A stretch of DNA of 64,000 nucleotides from Symsagittifera roscoffensis (Eukaryota; Xenacoelomorpha; Acoela; Convolutidae). Positions 13,401 through 23,109 of the stretch are shown piece by piece. The notes beneath the pieces are model-generated. The model worked only from the letters and a program-made list of their open reading frames with translations. It was not told the origin of the DNA and did no database searches. The translations under genes were made by a program, and so were the position numbers. Within the stretch, counting starts at the first letter, position 1, and each line of letters opens with the position of its first letter. Where the stretch lies: the NCBI RefSeq assembly GCF_963678635.1, contig NC_087070.1:46173467-46237466 (forward strand). The letters run 5' to 3'.

Positions 13401-14786
13401 ATTAAAGGGGGGGGGGGGTGTTGGACGCATTCTTTCCTCAGGGATTTGGCCCCATGCCGACCCGAAGGGTCCCCCCTTCGTTTCAATTTGGGATCTCCTT
13501 TTTTGGCTGATGGATCCTATATTTTTTCTAAAAGCGCCTTTTTTGGCTGATGGATCTTTAATTTTTTCTGAAGGCGCTTTTTTTGGCCTGTTTTTTTTTC
13601 AAAAACTTGCCTGCGTCGCAGAAAATTTGGTCAAAATAGGTTCTTTATAGTGTTTTCAGAGAGCTCAGAAAATCAATTTGGGCGACCAAAAAAAGGGGCG
13701 CACGCGTGATTTTGAAATTACCTTACAATTTATTAGACGTTGCTAATTGAATCAAGGTATTTTTGAGTTTGATGATCCGAAAACTGAATAAGAATGCAGA
13801 AAAATTATTTTGCCATCAAGAACTATGAATATTCACTACGATTACCCTCTGCTTGTCTGTTAGCATTTCATAAAATCTTTTTTGACTGAAAGAACTTAAA
13901 CTCAATGCTGACTAAAAAAGAGACGCGAGCTCTTTTTAATTTCACTATTAACTTATATTTCGGTTACATAACCGACATATTGGTAATCGATATCCTAAAA
14001 AAATTTCTAAATCTAACCGTTTTTTGAACTTTCTCAAAAAATTGAAAACCTTACACGAAAAAAAAAAGAAATATAGTTAATTTTTCAAAAACAAAACTGC
14101 GCTCACAAAGCATTTGTGTCGATCAAACGGGAAATACAGCAAGTCCATGTCACACGAGAAAGTATAGCGTCCAAATTTAGACATCCGAACTTCTCCTCTC
14201 CTACCCAAAAACATTTTACTGCTTGCTTCTGATTCCACCACTGAGACTAGTGGGTCGAAATTAATGTCCGGATGCCAGATGTCATCCAGGGTATCCGCTT
14301 TGAGCTCTATCTCACGTGCCCAATTCCAGCTATCCTTGCTGATAGAGAGGAAATCAGCCACACGGAGATCAGTCCAGTTAGCCTACAAAAATAAAACTAA
14401 GTTAATTATAGAGAGGAAATCAGCCACACGGAGTTCAGTCCAGTTAGCCTAAAAAAATAAAACTAAGTTAATTATATCAAACATTTTTGTCTGCCAAATA
14501 TTGAAGTAAAAAATATTGAAGTGAAAAGTTATTGAAAAGTTATTAAAATGTTAAAGTGCTAATAAAATTAAATAAAAACTGCTCCTCCTCGAGAAAGTAA
14601 AACAAATACCAATGATTTTATTTTTACTAAAAAAAATTCTTGACTTTAATCAACGTCCCAAATAAATAGTCTTAATTTAGTTATTGAAAAGTGTACTAAC
14701 TCTTCAGTTAAAACTAATTTTCAGCACACTATTACGTAATTGAATTTTCCTAAAATTGGCCTCCCAACTGCAAAACATTGATTGGA

Positions 14787-14823
<37 letters not shown>

Positions 14824-17800
14824 AAGCGTTCCGATTTTAAAATTCAGTCTCAACAGGTCATCTTGCAAAAATATTCGGAATCAATTTTTTCGCTGATGAG
14901 GTGAAAAGAATTCAATCTACATATTGAGCTTGAATTCAATCTACAGAGCTCTTCTTATGGGATGGGCTGTAACGCAACTTTTGCCTCATTTGAGTTTGAA
15001 AAACTTATGAAACAATAATTGCTATAGCGTTTTCATACATGACAAAAAGAACTATTATACATTTTCCATTTGGGAAAAATTATTTTTCGTATAGTTTTCA
15101 TTTAAGGTTAGAAAAATGATTATTATACAGTTTCCAAACCTAAAAAAGTATTTATCGAAGAATTTTTAAAAAATTTTCAGTACCAAAACTGTATGATATT
15201 TTTTTTTGTTCAACCAGCTAGTTTTAGGTATATTAACATATGATTAGCCATGAATTTTATGCTGATAATTTCAAAATTTAAATGATCGAAGTTGAGTCAC
15301 AAATGGAATTAAGGAAATACCAACAAAACTGTTTGTATAAAGGCAAAACCCTGAGTGCTGCGACTGCCGTATAAATATTTCAAAACTAGTGCTTGCTTTG
15401 AAAAATGAAAAAATTCTGATAAAAGAAAGTCAAGCACCCCACACGCAAAATAAAGTGGAAAGTGTTTTTTGTTCCGAATTTATACACGGAATATTTGTGC
15501 TCGGATGGCTTTTTCTCTTCAGACAAATTTCGATTTTTTAACTAGCCACTTTTGGCGGAATTTTTCAAAAAATCATTCGAAAGCTATTATTGTCTTGAGC
15601 TTAAATTGAAAAGATATTTCACCTGTGATCAATTTTTGCGAGCTTATGGGGGTTTACAAAGTGCTATTTTGCCAATTTTAGACAATTAACGCGCGAATTA
15701 TTAAGACGTAAGCGGGGATTTAATCTGTCTTAGAATTTGTTGAAATTGGTTGAAGGTGGCTTTAATGCCATAATTGATTTGTCAATAGGAGCGAAATATA
15801 TCATTTTGTACCTTATATGGCGTGTGGAGGGATGGTTTTTACCAAAAACTTAAATTTTAGAAAAAAAATCTTTTTTTTTGTTATTCAACTTTCTTTATGT
15901 TATTACTGCTCCATAAACCTTATAAGGCAGTCTGAATATTGAGGGCTTTGCCCTGATACGAGCAGTCTTGTTCTATTAAAATCAAAATCATTGGTTGCTT
16001 CATTAAAAAGTAACATTTTATCATTGTCAAGCAATTATGCATGACATAATGTTTAAACATAACAAAACCATACAAATATTCCATCTCGGAAAATCGATTG
16101 AAAGTTACACATGATTACCAGCTATCAAACTAATTTGAGTTATTTTTAGCGATTTGCTATTTTCTTATCTCTGACTGAAAGACACTTTTGAACTGCGATC
16201 TTTTGCGTAAAAATAGATAAGTTTGGTTGGATAAATGAACAAGCAACTACAAACTACTTTTGAATTAAAAATTACGCGTAATTTTATCAACTATAATCTT
16301 TTCTACCTAGCAATTCGCGAAACAGTGTATAATGCAGACTTGTGTTGAGCAACTTTGATCATACATTCGCGGTTGATATCACTTACCTTGTTTATAGGGG
16401 TTGAATGCGTAGTTCTTTTATTTGACAATGAATAAAAAAAATAACGAAAAAGTTCGGTCAGAAATAAATCTTTAAAAATTTTGCAACAAAAACTATGCCT
16501 CGAACGTTCATTGCAAGCTACTTGAACAAAAATAAAAAAAAATAGGCTTTTTGTACCTATGACTTTCTTTCATAATGCTACAAATTAACACGTTCAAAAG
16601 CTTGCACTTCTTCTGAACTAGTCTGTTGCTCTAAAAACCAATTGTATAAATAGAGTCGGTATCAACTGTATAATTTGAGATCGGAGTGCGGTCAAAAAGT
16701 AGATATGTTTTAAGTTTCACACGTCGTAAGCCAATCAGAATCAAAATGAGAAAAGAGAAAACAATGCTACAAATTACCTTCTTTTCTCGATAGGGATGGG
16801 CTCTTTTTTCTACAGGCCGTGGGGAATATAATTTGCTATTCAGTGCTGATTAGAATTATCCGGACAAAAAGCATAACAAAATTTGAACTTTAGAACGCGC
16901 TTTTATCAATTTGTACTGAGTGAAGGTTAAATTCTATCAGTAGATAAATTTTAGCAAAAATGATATATTGCAAATTGTTTTACAAATTCGGGTGAGCATC
17001 GAAGTGAGCATCCTACGTATCTTAAAAAAACTTAAGAAGGGAATAATCTCAAAAAATGTGCACAAATTGTTTGATCAAAACTATCAATGTTTAGATTGTA
17101 ATTTTGACGTTTCTTGCATATCAAACAAAAACTAATAATTTATTTTAAAAAATTGAGAAATTTTATCATTTTTTAAAATTTGATGAGAAACTCATTTTGG
17201 TATAGTTTTTTCAACAATTGATGCAGTAATTTTGGCGTAATTTTGATTTGACCTAACAAACCAAAATGACCCAATTTTGGCTTAAATTTTGTGGCCCGAT
17301 TTTCTTAAAACAAATTATACCATCAAAGAATTTTTGAAATTCTAAGCAATTTTAGTCTACATCACTTTTTGTCTTAAATTGACAAAGTTGGAGGGAAACG
17401 CGTTTCATATTTCAAGTTTTTATTGTTTCGTCCAGATAATTTTAAATCAACTCAGCACTGTGTTATAAAAAAATTTACAAATTAGATTTTGTAACGCAGG
17501 TTTTTATTTAAAGTATTTATTTTTTTCAGCACTGTGTTTATTCAAAGTATTCAAACGTCGAAGCGAGAAATAAAATAAAATACTTTTTATTTAATAAATA
17601 CTTTTTATTCAATAAAATACTTTTTATTTAAAGTATTTATTTATTCAGCACTGTGTTATAAAAAAATTTAAAAATTAGATTTTGTAACGCAGGTTTTTAT
17701 TTAAAGTATTTATTTTTTTCCCAGAGATTTTGTAATAATATCATTCAAAAGCTCTTCCTCTGCAGAATTTATTTTTATACGTGCGATTCAAAAATGGAAT

Positions 17801-18410
17801 AAATTGCGTGATTTGCAACAACTTTCAATGTTTTTGGCTAAATTTCAGCTAAAATGGCCATTTTTACGAAATCAAGACACATAACAAACTTAGAAACTGA
17901 CTCGAAGTTTTGAAAAACTTTTTCAGCACTGATTCACAGTTATAACAAAGCTAATTTATATTAATTATTGCTGACAAATCTAAACATGAAATGACCCTAA
18001 AAACTTCATAAAAGTTAAACATCTCTGAACCAGCGCTAGCATCTATGACAATTCAACCCGGGCGTGACATTTCTATTTTATGACTGTTTAATTGCAGCGT
18101 AACCCTTAGAGATGATATAACATACCGTACTAATTGCATCAAAGGAGAAGGTTTTCTCGATCTCGGATACAGTTCGCATCTGCTCAATGTGAAATCCAAA
18201 TGTCACTTTGGGCTTGTCTGGTTGCACGTATTTGTTGTAAGGAGGCTCGTCCTCTGGCGACACAGTTGTAAATTTCCAGCCAGGGGGATATATTTGCACG
18301 TCTCTTCTGCTCCGCTTGTCTAGCTTCATACCAAGAAAATCATTTTCAACAGGAAGTAAAGACTCGCTAAGGGCCAAAACTGAGTTTAAAATAATTATAA
18401 TCAGGTACAT
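1225..18410 (-). CDS. Cys-loop (pentameric) ligand-gated ion channel subunit, six exons, complete, 467 aa
   Basis: Joining minus-strand exons 18410-18126, 14382-14107, 13223-12958, 3654-3525, 2179-2006 and 1497-1225 gives 1404 nt in one frame, with GT-AG at all five introns. Seen in order: a hydrophobic signal peptide (residues 1-16), loop-D-like WTDLR (98-102), loop-A-like WHPD (131-134), the Cys-loop C172-X13-C186, four membrane segments (M1 about 258-281, M2 about 290-306, M3 about 321-343, M4 about 430-450) and a short M3-M4 loop (about 85 residues). Family knowledge: plasma-membrane subunit opening an ion pore on binding a small transmitter. M1 and M2 (WIDPxAxPxR) align with the GABA/glycine/GluCl/HisCl side, but the selectivity motif is P288-E289-R290 instead of PAR, and M2 has Leu at 9'. 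No vicinal Cys pair is seen in loop C, so a nicotinic alpha role is unlikely. Ligand unknown. Length is typical. Very confident on family, not on selectivity. Confidence 0.94.
1800..1966 (+). mobile_element. Helentron-like 3'-end fragment (variant B) in receptor intron 5
   Basis: GAATTGAGACAAGCTAATCGG, the CACTTAATGTTTGATAT block and a terminus GGGGCAGTCAGGATATTC...TTTGCCCTGATATGCTAGCAGTCTTG are present. The rest of the element is absent or unrecognisable. Confidence 0.6.
2006..2179 (-). CDS. Receptor exon 5: M3 and start of cytoplasmic loop
   Basis: 58 codons, phase 0 both sides (residues 320-377). It opens IIDAYLIVNFLMN, the standard start of M3 directly after the M2-M3 linker, and continues into a lysine/arginine-rich loop (KKLMAKRNR). 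The acceptor is AAATTTAG and the donor GTAAGT. Confidence 0.9.
2331..2450 (+). mobile_element. hAT-type MITE, left-end fragment
   Basis: AGGGCGGATCTAGGATTTTC and the following TTTCCGAGCACTCCC block match the family. The right part is missing. Receptor intron 4. Confidence 0.6.
3026..3331 (-). mobile_element. hAT-type MITE with perfect 8-bp target duplication
   Basis: 306 bp flanked by GAGGAGCC at 3018-3025 and 3332-3339. The ends (CTAGGACGGATTTAGG ... TAGATCCGCCCCTC) are mutated forms of the family TIR CAGGGGCGGATYTAG. The interior has a G tract and GGCGCGCG-type blocks. No open frame. An 8-bp duplication with CAGGGG-like ends is typical of hAT transposons. Confidence 0.85.
3525..3654 (-). 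CDS. Receptor exon 4: end of M1, M1-M2 linker and pore-lining M2
   Basis: 130 nt; its first base completes codon S276. It encodes SWVVMWIDP, then ALPERANICIALILAQ through EEQSFPQ to DFK (residue 319). P288-E289-R290 occupies the -2'/-1'/0' positions and Leu299 is 9'. The acceptor follows a CT-rich tract ending TCTCTGCAG. The donor is GTACTA, weaker than the others. Intron 3 upstream is 9.3 kb and its last part is a transposon. Confidence 0.92.
3704..4483 (-). mobile_element. Diverged Helentron-like element next to receptor exon 4
   Basis: The 3' terminus (CAAGACTGCTCGTATCA read on plus) lies at 3704, only 49 bp upstream of the exon 4 acceptor. The body shares the CCACGCGCCAT and GTTAACTGTCC blocks with other copies. 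The 5' end near 4483 is strongly decayed, and about 270 bp near 4110-4380 are unrelated, probably a later insertion. Confidence 0.6.
5450..5610 (+). repeat. About 60-bp tandem repeat (GGGTGCTTAGTAACGAT)
   Basis: GGGTGCTTAGTAACGATTATCC occurs three times, two of them followed by CCCTATAAAAAAA(T)AATTAAAAGTTA; a fourth decayed copy (CCTAGTAACGAATATCC) ends the stretch. Confidence 0.8.
5740..6060 (+). repeat. Dispersed repeat shared with 45035-45560
   Basis: Shared ordered blocks: TTGTAAGAAAGATGTCG, CTGCCCCTATTCACGC, GATTTTTGAG, CAGCCAAATATTCA, AAGTTTGCACAAAATTAC. The second copy carries the MITE fragment in its middle. Nature unknown. Confidence 0.6.
6300..6508 (+). mobile_element. Helentron-like 3'-end fragment (variant B)
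   Basis: ATTGAATTGAGGCAAAATATT, AAATTTGATGTTTTCGATC and the terminus GGGGTAGTCGGAACATTCAAGG ... GAACGAGCAGTCTTGT match the variant B module. Receptor intron 3. Confidence 0.6.
6604..7048 (+). mobile_element. hAT-type MITE, most complete copy (445 bp)
   Basis: Terminal inverted repeats CAGGGGCGGATCTAGGA at the left and TAAATCCGCCCCTG at the right. Flanks CACATACA and TACATACA match at 7 of 8 positions. A run of about 17 G sits near the left end and about 14 C near the right end. Includes a GGTTCGAATCC hairpin near 6980 (see findings). Receptor intron 3. Confidence 0.88.
7741..8745 (+). repeat. Degenerate 33-bp minisatellite split by a MITE
   Basis: Repeated TTTCGACCGT(G)TCTGACCTAATTT-like words at 7741-7912 and 8631-8745. 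The 399-bp MITE at 8224-8622 and about 300 bp of unrelated sequence lie between the two parts. Confidence 0.65.
8224..8622 (+). mobile_element. hAT-type MITE with 8-bp target duplication
   Basis: 399 bp; left flank GATTGGGG and right flank GATTGGGT (7 of 8). Ends CAGGGTCGGATCTAGG and TTCCGCCCCTG. It interrupts a GACCGT-type minisatellite whose two parts lie at 7741-7912 and 8631-8745. Confidence 0.87.
8918..9140 (+). repeat. Three-unit 83-bp tandem repeat
   Basis: Units start near 8918, 9001 and 9082 and share GCCATTTTTCATTATAATCG, CAATTTCAAACAAA and GAGCTAAAAA, with TCAGGGAAA-TTAAAATG between units. Confidence 0.8.
9918..12643 (+). mobile_element. Head-to-tail array of six Helentron-like units in receptor intron 3
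   Basis: Units run approximately 9918-10320, 10321-10742, 10752-11153, 11155-11596, 11599-12049 and 12050-12643. Each ends with a decayed CCTGATACGAGCAGTCTTG-type terminus, and the next begins within a few bases with GTTCCGAC-TTTCGAAAG and a TGCTTGGGGTGG block. Four units share a second internal module (TTACCACTATATTGAATTGACTG through AAACCGCTCGTTTTATACTTTG). Units are diverged from each other, so the array is old. No open frame. Antisense to the receptor. Confidence 0.78.
12958..13223 (-). CDS. Receptor exon 3: loops B/C, pre-M1 and M1
   Basis: Residues 188-275 plus two bases of codon 276. It continues directly from the second Cys (C-F-I-M-I-S), carries N227-H-S (possible glycosylation site), then the pre-M1/M1 hallmark ending ...PMYYMLTLFIPNTVL. 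The acceptor is TTGTTTAG and the donor GTGAGTT (12957-12951). No cysteine pair is present in the loop C stretch. Confidence 0.93.
13395..13698 (-). mobile_element. hAT-type MITE, reverse orientation, truncated
   Basis: AGCGGATTAAAGGGGG left end, TCAGGGATTTGGCCCCATGCC block and GGGGCGCACGCG right end. TIRs are not complete and no target duplication is visible. A 40-bp internal segment (TTTTTTGGCTGATGGATC...) is duplicated. Receptor intron 2 begins just left of it (exon 3 ends at 13223). Confidence 0.7.
14107..14382 (-). CDS. Receptor exon 2: ligand-binding domain with Cys-loop
   Basis: 92 codons, phase 0 on both sides (residues 96-187). It starts ANWTDLR after a TTTTTGTAG acceptor, contains WHPD (loop A) and the first Cys of the loop (C172), and ends CF just after the second Cys (C186). 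The donor is GTGAGC at 14106-14101. N97-W-T is a possible N-glycosylation site. The 5' 40 bp of this exon are duplicated immediately upstream in intron 1 (see the tandem duplication entry at 14343-14474). Confidence 0.93.
14343..14474 (-). repeat. 66-bp tandem duplication spanning the intron 1/exon 2 junction
   Basis: 14343-14408 and 14409-14474 are near-identical head-to-tail copies holding the first 40 bp of exon 2 plus its acceptor and upstream intron. The outer copy keeps an AG acceptor (TTTTTTTAG) before GCTAACTGG. The period is in frame (22 codons), but splicing to the outer acceptor would read into the inner acceptor's own TAG, a stop. Differences seen: one base in the exon part and one in the acceptor tract. 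Confidence 0.92.
14789..14817. repeat. (TA)n microsatellite
   Basis: About 14 uninterrupted TA/AT dinucleotides in receptor intron 1. Confidence 0.95.
15471..15970 (+). mobile_element. Helentron-like HINE in receptor intron 1
   Basis: 500 bp, antisense to the receptor gene. The 5' GTTCCGAAT, the ATTTGTGCTCGG block and the GACAATTAACGCGCG centre are present, followed by a 3' end with AGTCTGAATATTGAGGGC and CCTGATACGAGCAGTCTTG. The 5' hairpin has decayed. Confidence 0.8.
15980..18077. other. Intronic AT-rich DNA without further features
   Basis: Rest of receptor intron 1 between the HINE at 15970 and exon 1. Apart from the duplicated block near 17.5 kb, no exon, RNA gene or transposon was recognised. 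Confidence 0.6.
17445..17722 (+). repeat. Duplicated AT-rich block with spacer
   Basis: CAGCACTGTGTTATAAAAAAA followed by TTAGATTTTGTAACGCAGG and TTTAAAGTATTTATTTTTTTC occurs at about 17453 and 17648. AATACTTTTTATT words are repeated between the copies. Receptor intron 1. Confidence 0.85.
18126..18410 (-). CDS. Receptor exon 1: signal peptide and N-terminal extracellular strands
   Basis: Encodes residues 1-95, phase 0 at its end. The start ATG at 18410-18408 is followed by a run of hydrophobic residues (MYLIIIIL...) ending near LALS, a clear signal peptide, then a basic stretch (KLDKRSRR) and the first beta strands of the ligand-binding domain. The donor GTATGT lies directly downstream (18125-18120). 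The 5' UTR and promoter cannot be placed. Confidence 0.9.
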
Positions 18411-18499
18411 TTCTAGTGCAAATTTGAAAATTTTTAGGTTGCTGTTTATTTTTTCTGGCTTCGTTGTTTGGAAAAAATGTATTGCAGGCAGTGATTAGC

Positions 18500-19640
18500 C
18501 CGAGAAGGTTTTTCAGCCTATGAGGTTTCTTTATTCAATCGAAAAAGTTAAATTATTATTTATCATATAGGCAAATGAATTGTAAGGATGGAAAAGTTGA
18601 ATTGGATGAATTTAGGTTTTGCAAAGGAAATGATTTATTGCATCAAAGGGTAACATCACATGATCTGATGATAAAAATAACGAAAGGCTTAATTCAAACT
18701 AAAGGAATTAAAATGCTACTATTCGCTAATGGAAAAATGGAATGAATCGTTTGTAGCTTGAATCCCAATGGTAATTAATAAAAAATGAAGGTCAGATATC
18801 CTTTTGGTTCAAATGCTACAAAATTGACTTCAAAGAAACTGTAATAAGACCTAAATCGTAAAATTTGATTTGTTGATTTTTTTTAATTTCAACGTTCCTA
18901 ATTTCCACGAGCCATAAGTGAGAATTAAGTAAGCTTTGACAACCAATTCGTCTGAGCTGTGAAGTTTGGCTTGGCCCAGCCTTTTCCTAAAAACACCATA
19001 CTGGAAACCTTCTTTATTTTTTTCATACTTTTTATATTCAGAAAGCGAAACTTCATTTGCAATTTTAACAATCCTTGAAGTTCATTTACTATTTCTAATC
19101 TGTCTTTTTTAGATCATATCTGGACAATTTATTGCTTTTTAACGATATTTATGCAAAAAAAATCTTTTGAGTTAGTTTAAAATGCGAAGGCTGCAAGGAT
19201 AAATTTCTTTCAACCAACTAAATAATGTCTGAGACGGAAATATCTTAAGTTTACTTCTAAGCAATATATTACCTCAAATATAATCAAAAAACCATTTTTT
19301 CAATCTTTGAAGCAGAATTTCATTTGTGCTGGTATACCAGTAGGGTGACATGTCCTTATAGAGAGAACGGGCGCACCAAATCAGTGAGCCAAAAAATTAA
19401 ACAAAAATGGAAACGATATTACTCCTTTAAAGAACATAAGAGTTTCTAATTTATATATTTTTTTGCTTATGAACTCGACTTAACCTTTGAAAACGAAACT
19501 AGTTAGCATAACTTAAATCTTTTCAAGTGATTCAGAAATGACTGTTAGCTGATTAAAAAAAAACGTGCCGAAATGTCAGTTTGCAGAAAACTTTCTTTAT
19601 ATTGCCATCTGAGGTTATGTTTTTGTATAGCAAGTAACAG
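18500..19640. other. Upstream region of the receptor gene, no feature recognised
   Basis: It would contain the receptor promoter if transcription starts near the ATG. No TATA/initiator arrangement could be separated from the AT-rich background. Confidence 0.4.
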
Positions 19641-19644
19641 GGGT

Positions 19645-19710
19645 AAATAGAGAAAAAAAACCCCACCCCGAGCACAAATATTCCGTTACTTTCGTATCGA
19701 AAGTCGGAAC
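19645..19710 (-). mobile_element. Helentron-like 5'-end fragment
   Basis: Only the 5' terminus survives: ACCCCGAGCACAAATATTCC and the hairpin TTTCGTATCGAAAGTCGGAAC on plus. A second, more decayed 5' end lies at 20085-20139 in the same orientation. Confidence 0.7.
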
Positions 19711-20084
19711 AATAAGGGTTCTTTTCTACTTCCCCCACATTTCATTTTTGCTATTTTTATCGTTTTTTTTGTTTCATATGGCTCAATGCGTGATGTTTCG
19801 ATGTGATGTATGAAGAACAAAACTGTTCAAAATTATTAGTTTGTTCACCATGCTAAACGGTCTTGCATTATGACTAGGATAAAATAGTTTCCAAATTGAA
19901 TTTCAAAAGTGGAGGGAGTGGAAAAAAGCCCCGGTGAGCTGCTTCAGTTCAATTTGAACAATTTTGTAGAGCGTAGTAATAAGTTTTAGATATGCCCATG
20001 GCAGGTTTTTACAATGGTGTGCACACTCCGAGGTCCATATGTAGATCAAGATATATCTCTGAGTGACCAGAGCTTTGTAAAAGT

Positions 20085-20139
20085 GGTTTGAAAAAACACC
20101 CCGAGCATATATTTTCCTCACTTTCTTCAGAAGTCGGAA
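20085..20139 (-). mobile_element. Helentron-like 5'-end fragment, decayed
   Basis: ACACCCCGAGCATATATTTTCC and CTTTCTTCAGAAGTCGGAAG match the family 5' end with several changes. It lies inside a long but unconvincing open frame. Confidence 0.55.
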
Positions 20140-20349
20140 GAATAAGCACTTCACTTTAGGAGGTAGTTTGAATTTTTCTTGCATTTTCAAAAGTTTTGTC
20201 CAATGAGAAAAAACGCAAGACTTAAGCAATAAAACAGCCAAAGTAAGGTAACCTGACACACTTAATAGTTTTGGTAAACTAAATTTTTCGGCACGAAGAA
20301 AGGCCAGCGCAACATTGTTGACACGTCGTATACCAGGCACCAAATGATT

Positions 20350-22470
20350 CTGCTAAGAGCATGATTTAGCAGAATTGGCAGAATTCTAGTTATGAGGTAG
20401 TATTTTTTCATAGAGCAGAAGATACAGCAGACTTGCGATTATACAGGAGAATTTGTCAGTTTTTTTAAAATCTATTTATAAAAAAAATAAAACGAAAGCT
20501 ATCATTCCATTTCTCGGAAATAACAAGTACGCATCTATGTTTTACCCGCCTAAACTTTAAACAAAAATTGCTCAATTTCTCAGAAGCACAAAAATTGAAT
20601 CTATTCGCGACTCCGATCTACAATTTTGCTTCCTGAAAATGCTCTGTTTGTTTTACAAAATGATTTTTTTTGAAAAGTTTTTTTTTGAAAAGAACAGCTT
20701 TTTTTGTAATAAACGCGTGATTCATCAAAATTCGCTCTATACTTTGGGCAGCAGTAATTTTTGGGGCCTCTTCAACTATATTTTAATAATCATTTTTTGA
20801 GTTTCAGTAAGGCTTTTTTTTTAATTGAAGTGAACAAAAAACAGAAGTGTCGTCACCAGACGTTCTAGCTGGAAAAACAAAAATGCCAGAAATAAAACAA
20901 ACAAGTTTAATCTAAGAACTGTTGTTAAAATTTGCCAACCAAATTGTGTCGAAATTGTTTATTTAGTCTCCACTTGTTATTTTATTTGTTTATTTGCCGG
21001 TCTACTAAGGAACTGTCAATTGGTTATTTGCCCAAAAGTTTTTTTTCTACCGTTGAGAGCCGCATAGCCTTCTCCCATAGGTTCTTCTTCGCCAAGTGAA
21101 TAGGATTCAATCCAGCTATTCTAATTCATGGGAGCAATTTGCTATCAAAAATTGTTTGCGAATGCTGAAATTTCAGACTTTTGTGATTTTTTGAAGCCTG
21201 AAAATAAATTAGACTGATTGTATAAAAAAACATCTGCGTGTTCCGATTGTCGCTACAAGTTTGAACCAATATTCAAAAAACTTTTATTAATGTTTTCATG
21301 TTAAAAAATTATGAAGCATATAACATTAACTGACACAAAACCTGATAAGTTGTCCCAATTTTAAAGGTCAAGATTAATGGTTAATTTACCGACAACACAT
21401 TGACAGTAAACTGAAAATGTAACCCGCGTTATTTTTCCCCATTGGCAAAAATTGACATTTTTCTGAACTTCTAAGGCTTGCTACAAACAATATTAAAATG
21501 AAGTATTGGTTTGATTTTCAACATCTGGGACAGTTTTTCTAATGCTACAAAACGAATTCGTCAGAACTGTTTTAGTTTATCTGGAGAAAAAAGGTACTAT
21601 GCAGAACCATTCTCTCAAAAATCTGGAAGTGGAACAATTTTTTTCGTATCAAGTTGAAATTTTGAATGCTCGTTTTGATGTTTAACATGTCTAAACAGCT
21701 TTTGAAGTTTTATTTTTTTTTGAAATCTTCTCACCAATGAAAGTTCAAAAAATATGCGTTTAGTTTTTTAACGCATCAATTGGTTTAAATATTTGGTTCA
21801 TGTGTAGACAGATTTTAGAGGTTGATCAATTCCAAATTTATGCCTTGTTAGAAAAAAAGACATTTTGCGAAAAAAATTTTTACTGAAAAATAATTTAAGA
21901 GAGTTTTGATATTTTTGATATTTTTATATTTTTCAGACTATATAGAAAAAATTTGGATAAAACAAATGGTAAAAACTCGCTTCAAGCGCAAAGACTCCTT
22001 CGCTTTCTCCGAGAGTCGAAACAAAACAATATTCAATAAACTTGAAATTTCTAAGCCCAAGCTTACTATTTTGGAGTAAAGAAAAAAAATGATATTTTGA
22101 AATTATTAATTAAAGTTTAGCTTTTTCCACTCTTAAAAAGAAGAGTTAGATCTGGCTGTGTAAATCGCCATTTAGATAAAAAGTAATAATGTGAGGCGCT
22201 ACTCTGCTGGAGAAATTCAACCAATTAAGAAGGACTTGAGTTTATTTTTCGCAGCGCATAATTGAATTCAGGGAGTGAATAGAAAATTGACAGCATTTGT
22301 CTACTCGAAAACACTCCTTTGTGAAGCAATTACTGTTAGAATTTATTTGTCTTTAATTCTTTTTATATGCAGACAACTATTTTTATTTCGTTATTACGTG
22401 AGAACTGAAAAAAAAACCGCAATCCTCAGGATAATTATTGCTGAAGTTTCTATTGAAGTTCTATTGAAGC
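20350..22470. other. AT-rich intergenic DNA, no feature recognised
   Basis: Poly(A)/poly(T) runs and short frames only; no repeat family shared with the rest of the window was noticed. Confidence 0.5.
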
Positions 22471-22581
22471 GATAGTTATGTTTCTTTTCTGTCAAATTTG
22501 ACTTCCTCGTAGAAAGTTTGAAAAGACTCAGGTGTAGTCCAGCCCTAGTAGTTGTTAATTGAATACTAAATATAAAATTAA

Positions 22582-23109
22582 CAAGACTGCTCGTATCAGG
22601 GCGATGCCCTGAAAGTTCCGACTGCCTTTTAAGGTCTATGGAGCATTATTAAGATGAAAAATTTCGAAGTAATAAAAAAAATAAAAAAACTTTTTTGAAA
22701 AAAATTGAGTTTTTATGTAAAAACATCCCCCCACACGTCATATTAAGTACAAATTGATAGATTTTGCGCCTATTAACAAATCAATTATGGCATATAAGCT
22801 TCCTTGAACCAATTTGGAACGATTTCTAAGACGGATTAAATCTCGCTTACGCGTTAACAGCGCGAAATTTATCGCGCGTTAATTGTCCCAAATTGGCCAA
22901 AATGGCAATCTTTAAACCCCCATAACTTTACGAAAAATGATCACAGGTGAAATATCGTTTCAAATTTGAGCTCAGGACAACAATAGTTTTCGAATGATTT
23001 TAAAAAATGCCTTCAAAAATGGCTAGTTAAGAAGTCGAAATTTGTCTGCAGAAAAAAAAACCCATCCCGAGCACAAATATTCCGTTACTTTCGTATCGAA
23101 AGTCGGAAC
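22582..23109 (-). mobile_element. Helentron-like non-autonomous element (HINE), full length, with empty-site control
   Basis: 528 bp, no open frame. In element orientation it starts GTTCCGACT followed by a hairpin (CTTTCGATACGAAAG). It has a central hairpin rich in GCGCGA/TCGCGC (22853-22882). Near the 3' end come AGTCGGAAC (inverted copy of the 5' terminus; here with one change), a 3' hairpin of the TCAGGGCTTCGCCCTGA type and a terminal GAGCAGTCTTG. Asymmetric terminal repeats plus 3' hairpin plus absence of a long target duplication are the Helentron/HINE (DINE-1-like) layout. The duplicated locus at 29965 lacks the element and shows insertion between two T residues. Confidence 0.85.

Noticed and set aside
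19903-20343. 146-codon minus-strand open frame, among the longest in the window
   Set aside because: It runs through the 5' end of a Helentron-like element, starts at a non-ATG codon and has no domain, splice context or coding-like composition.
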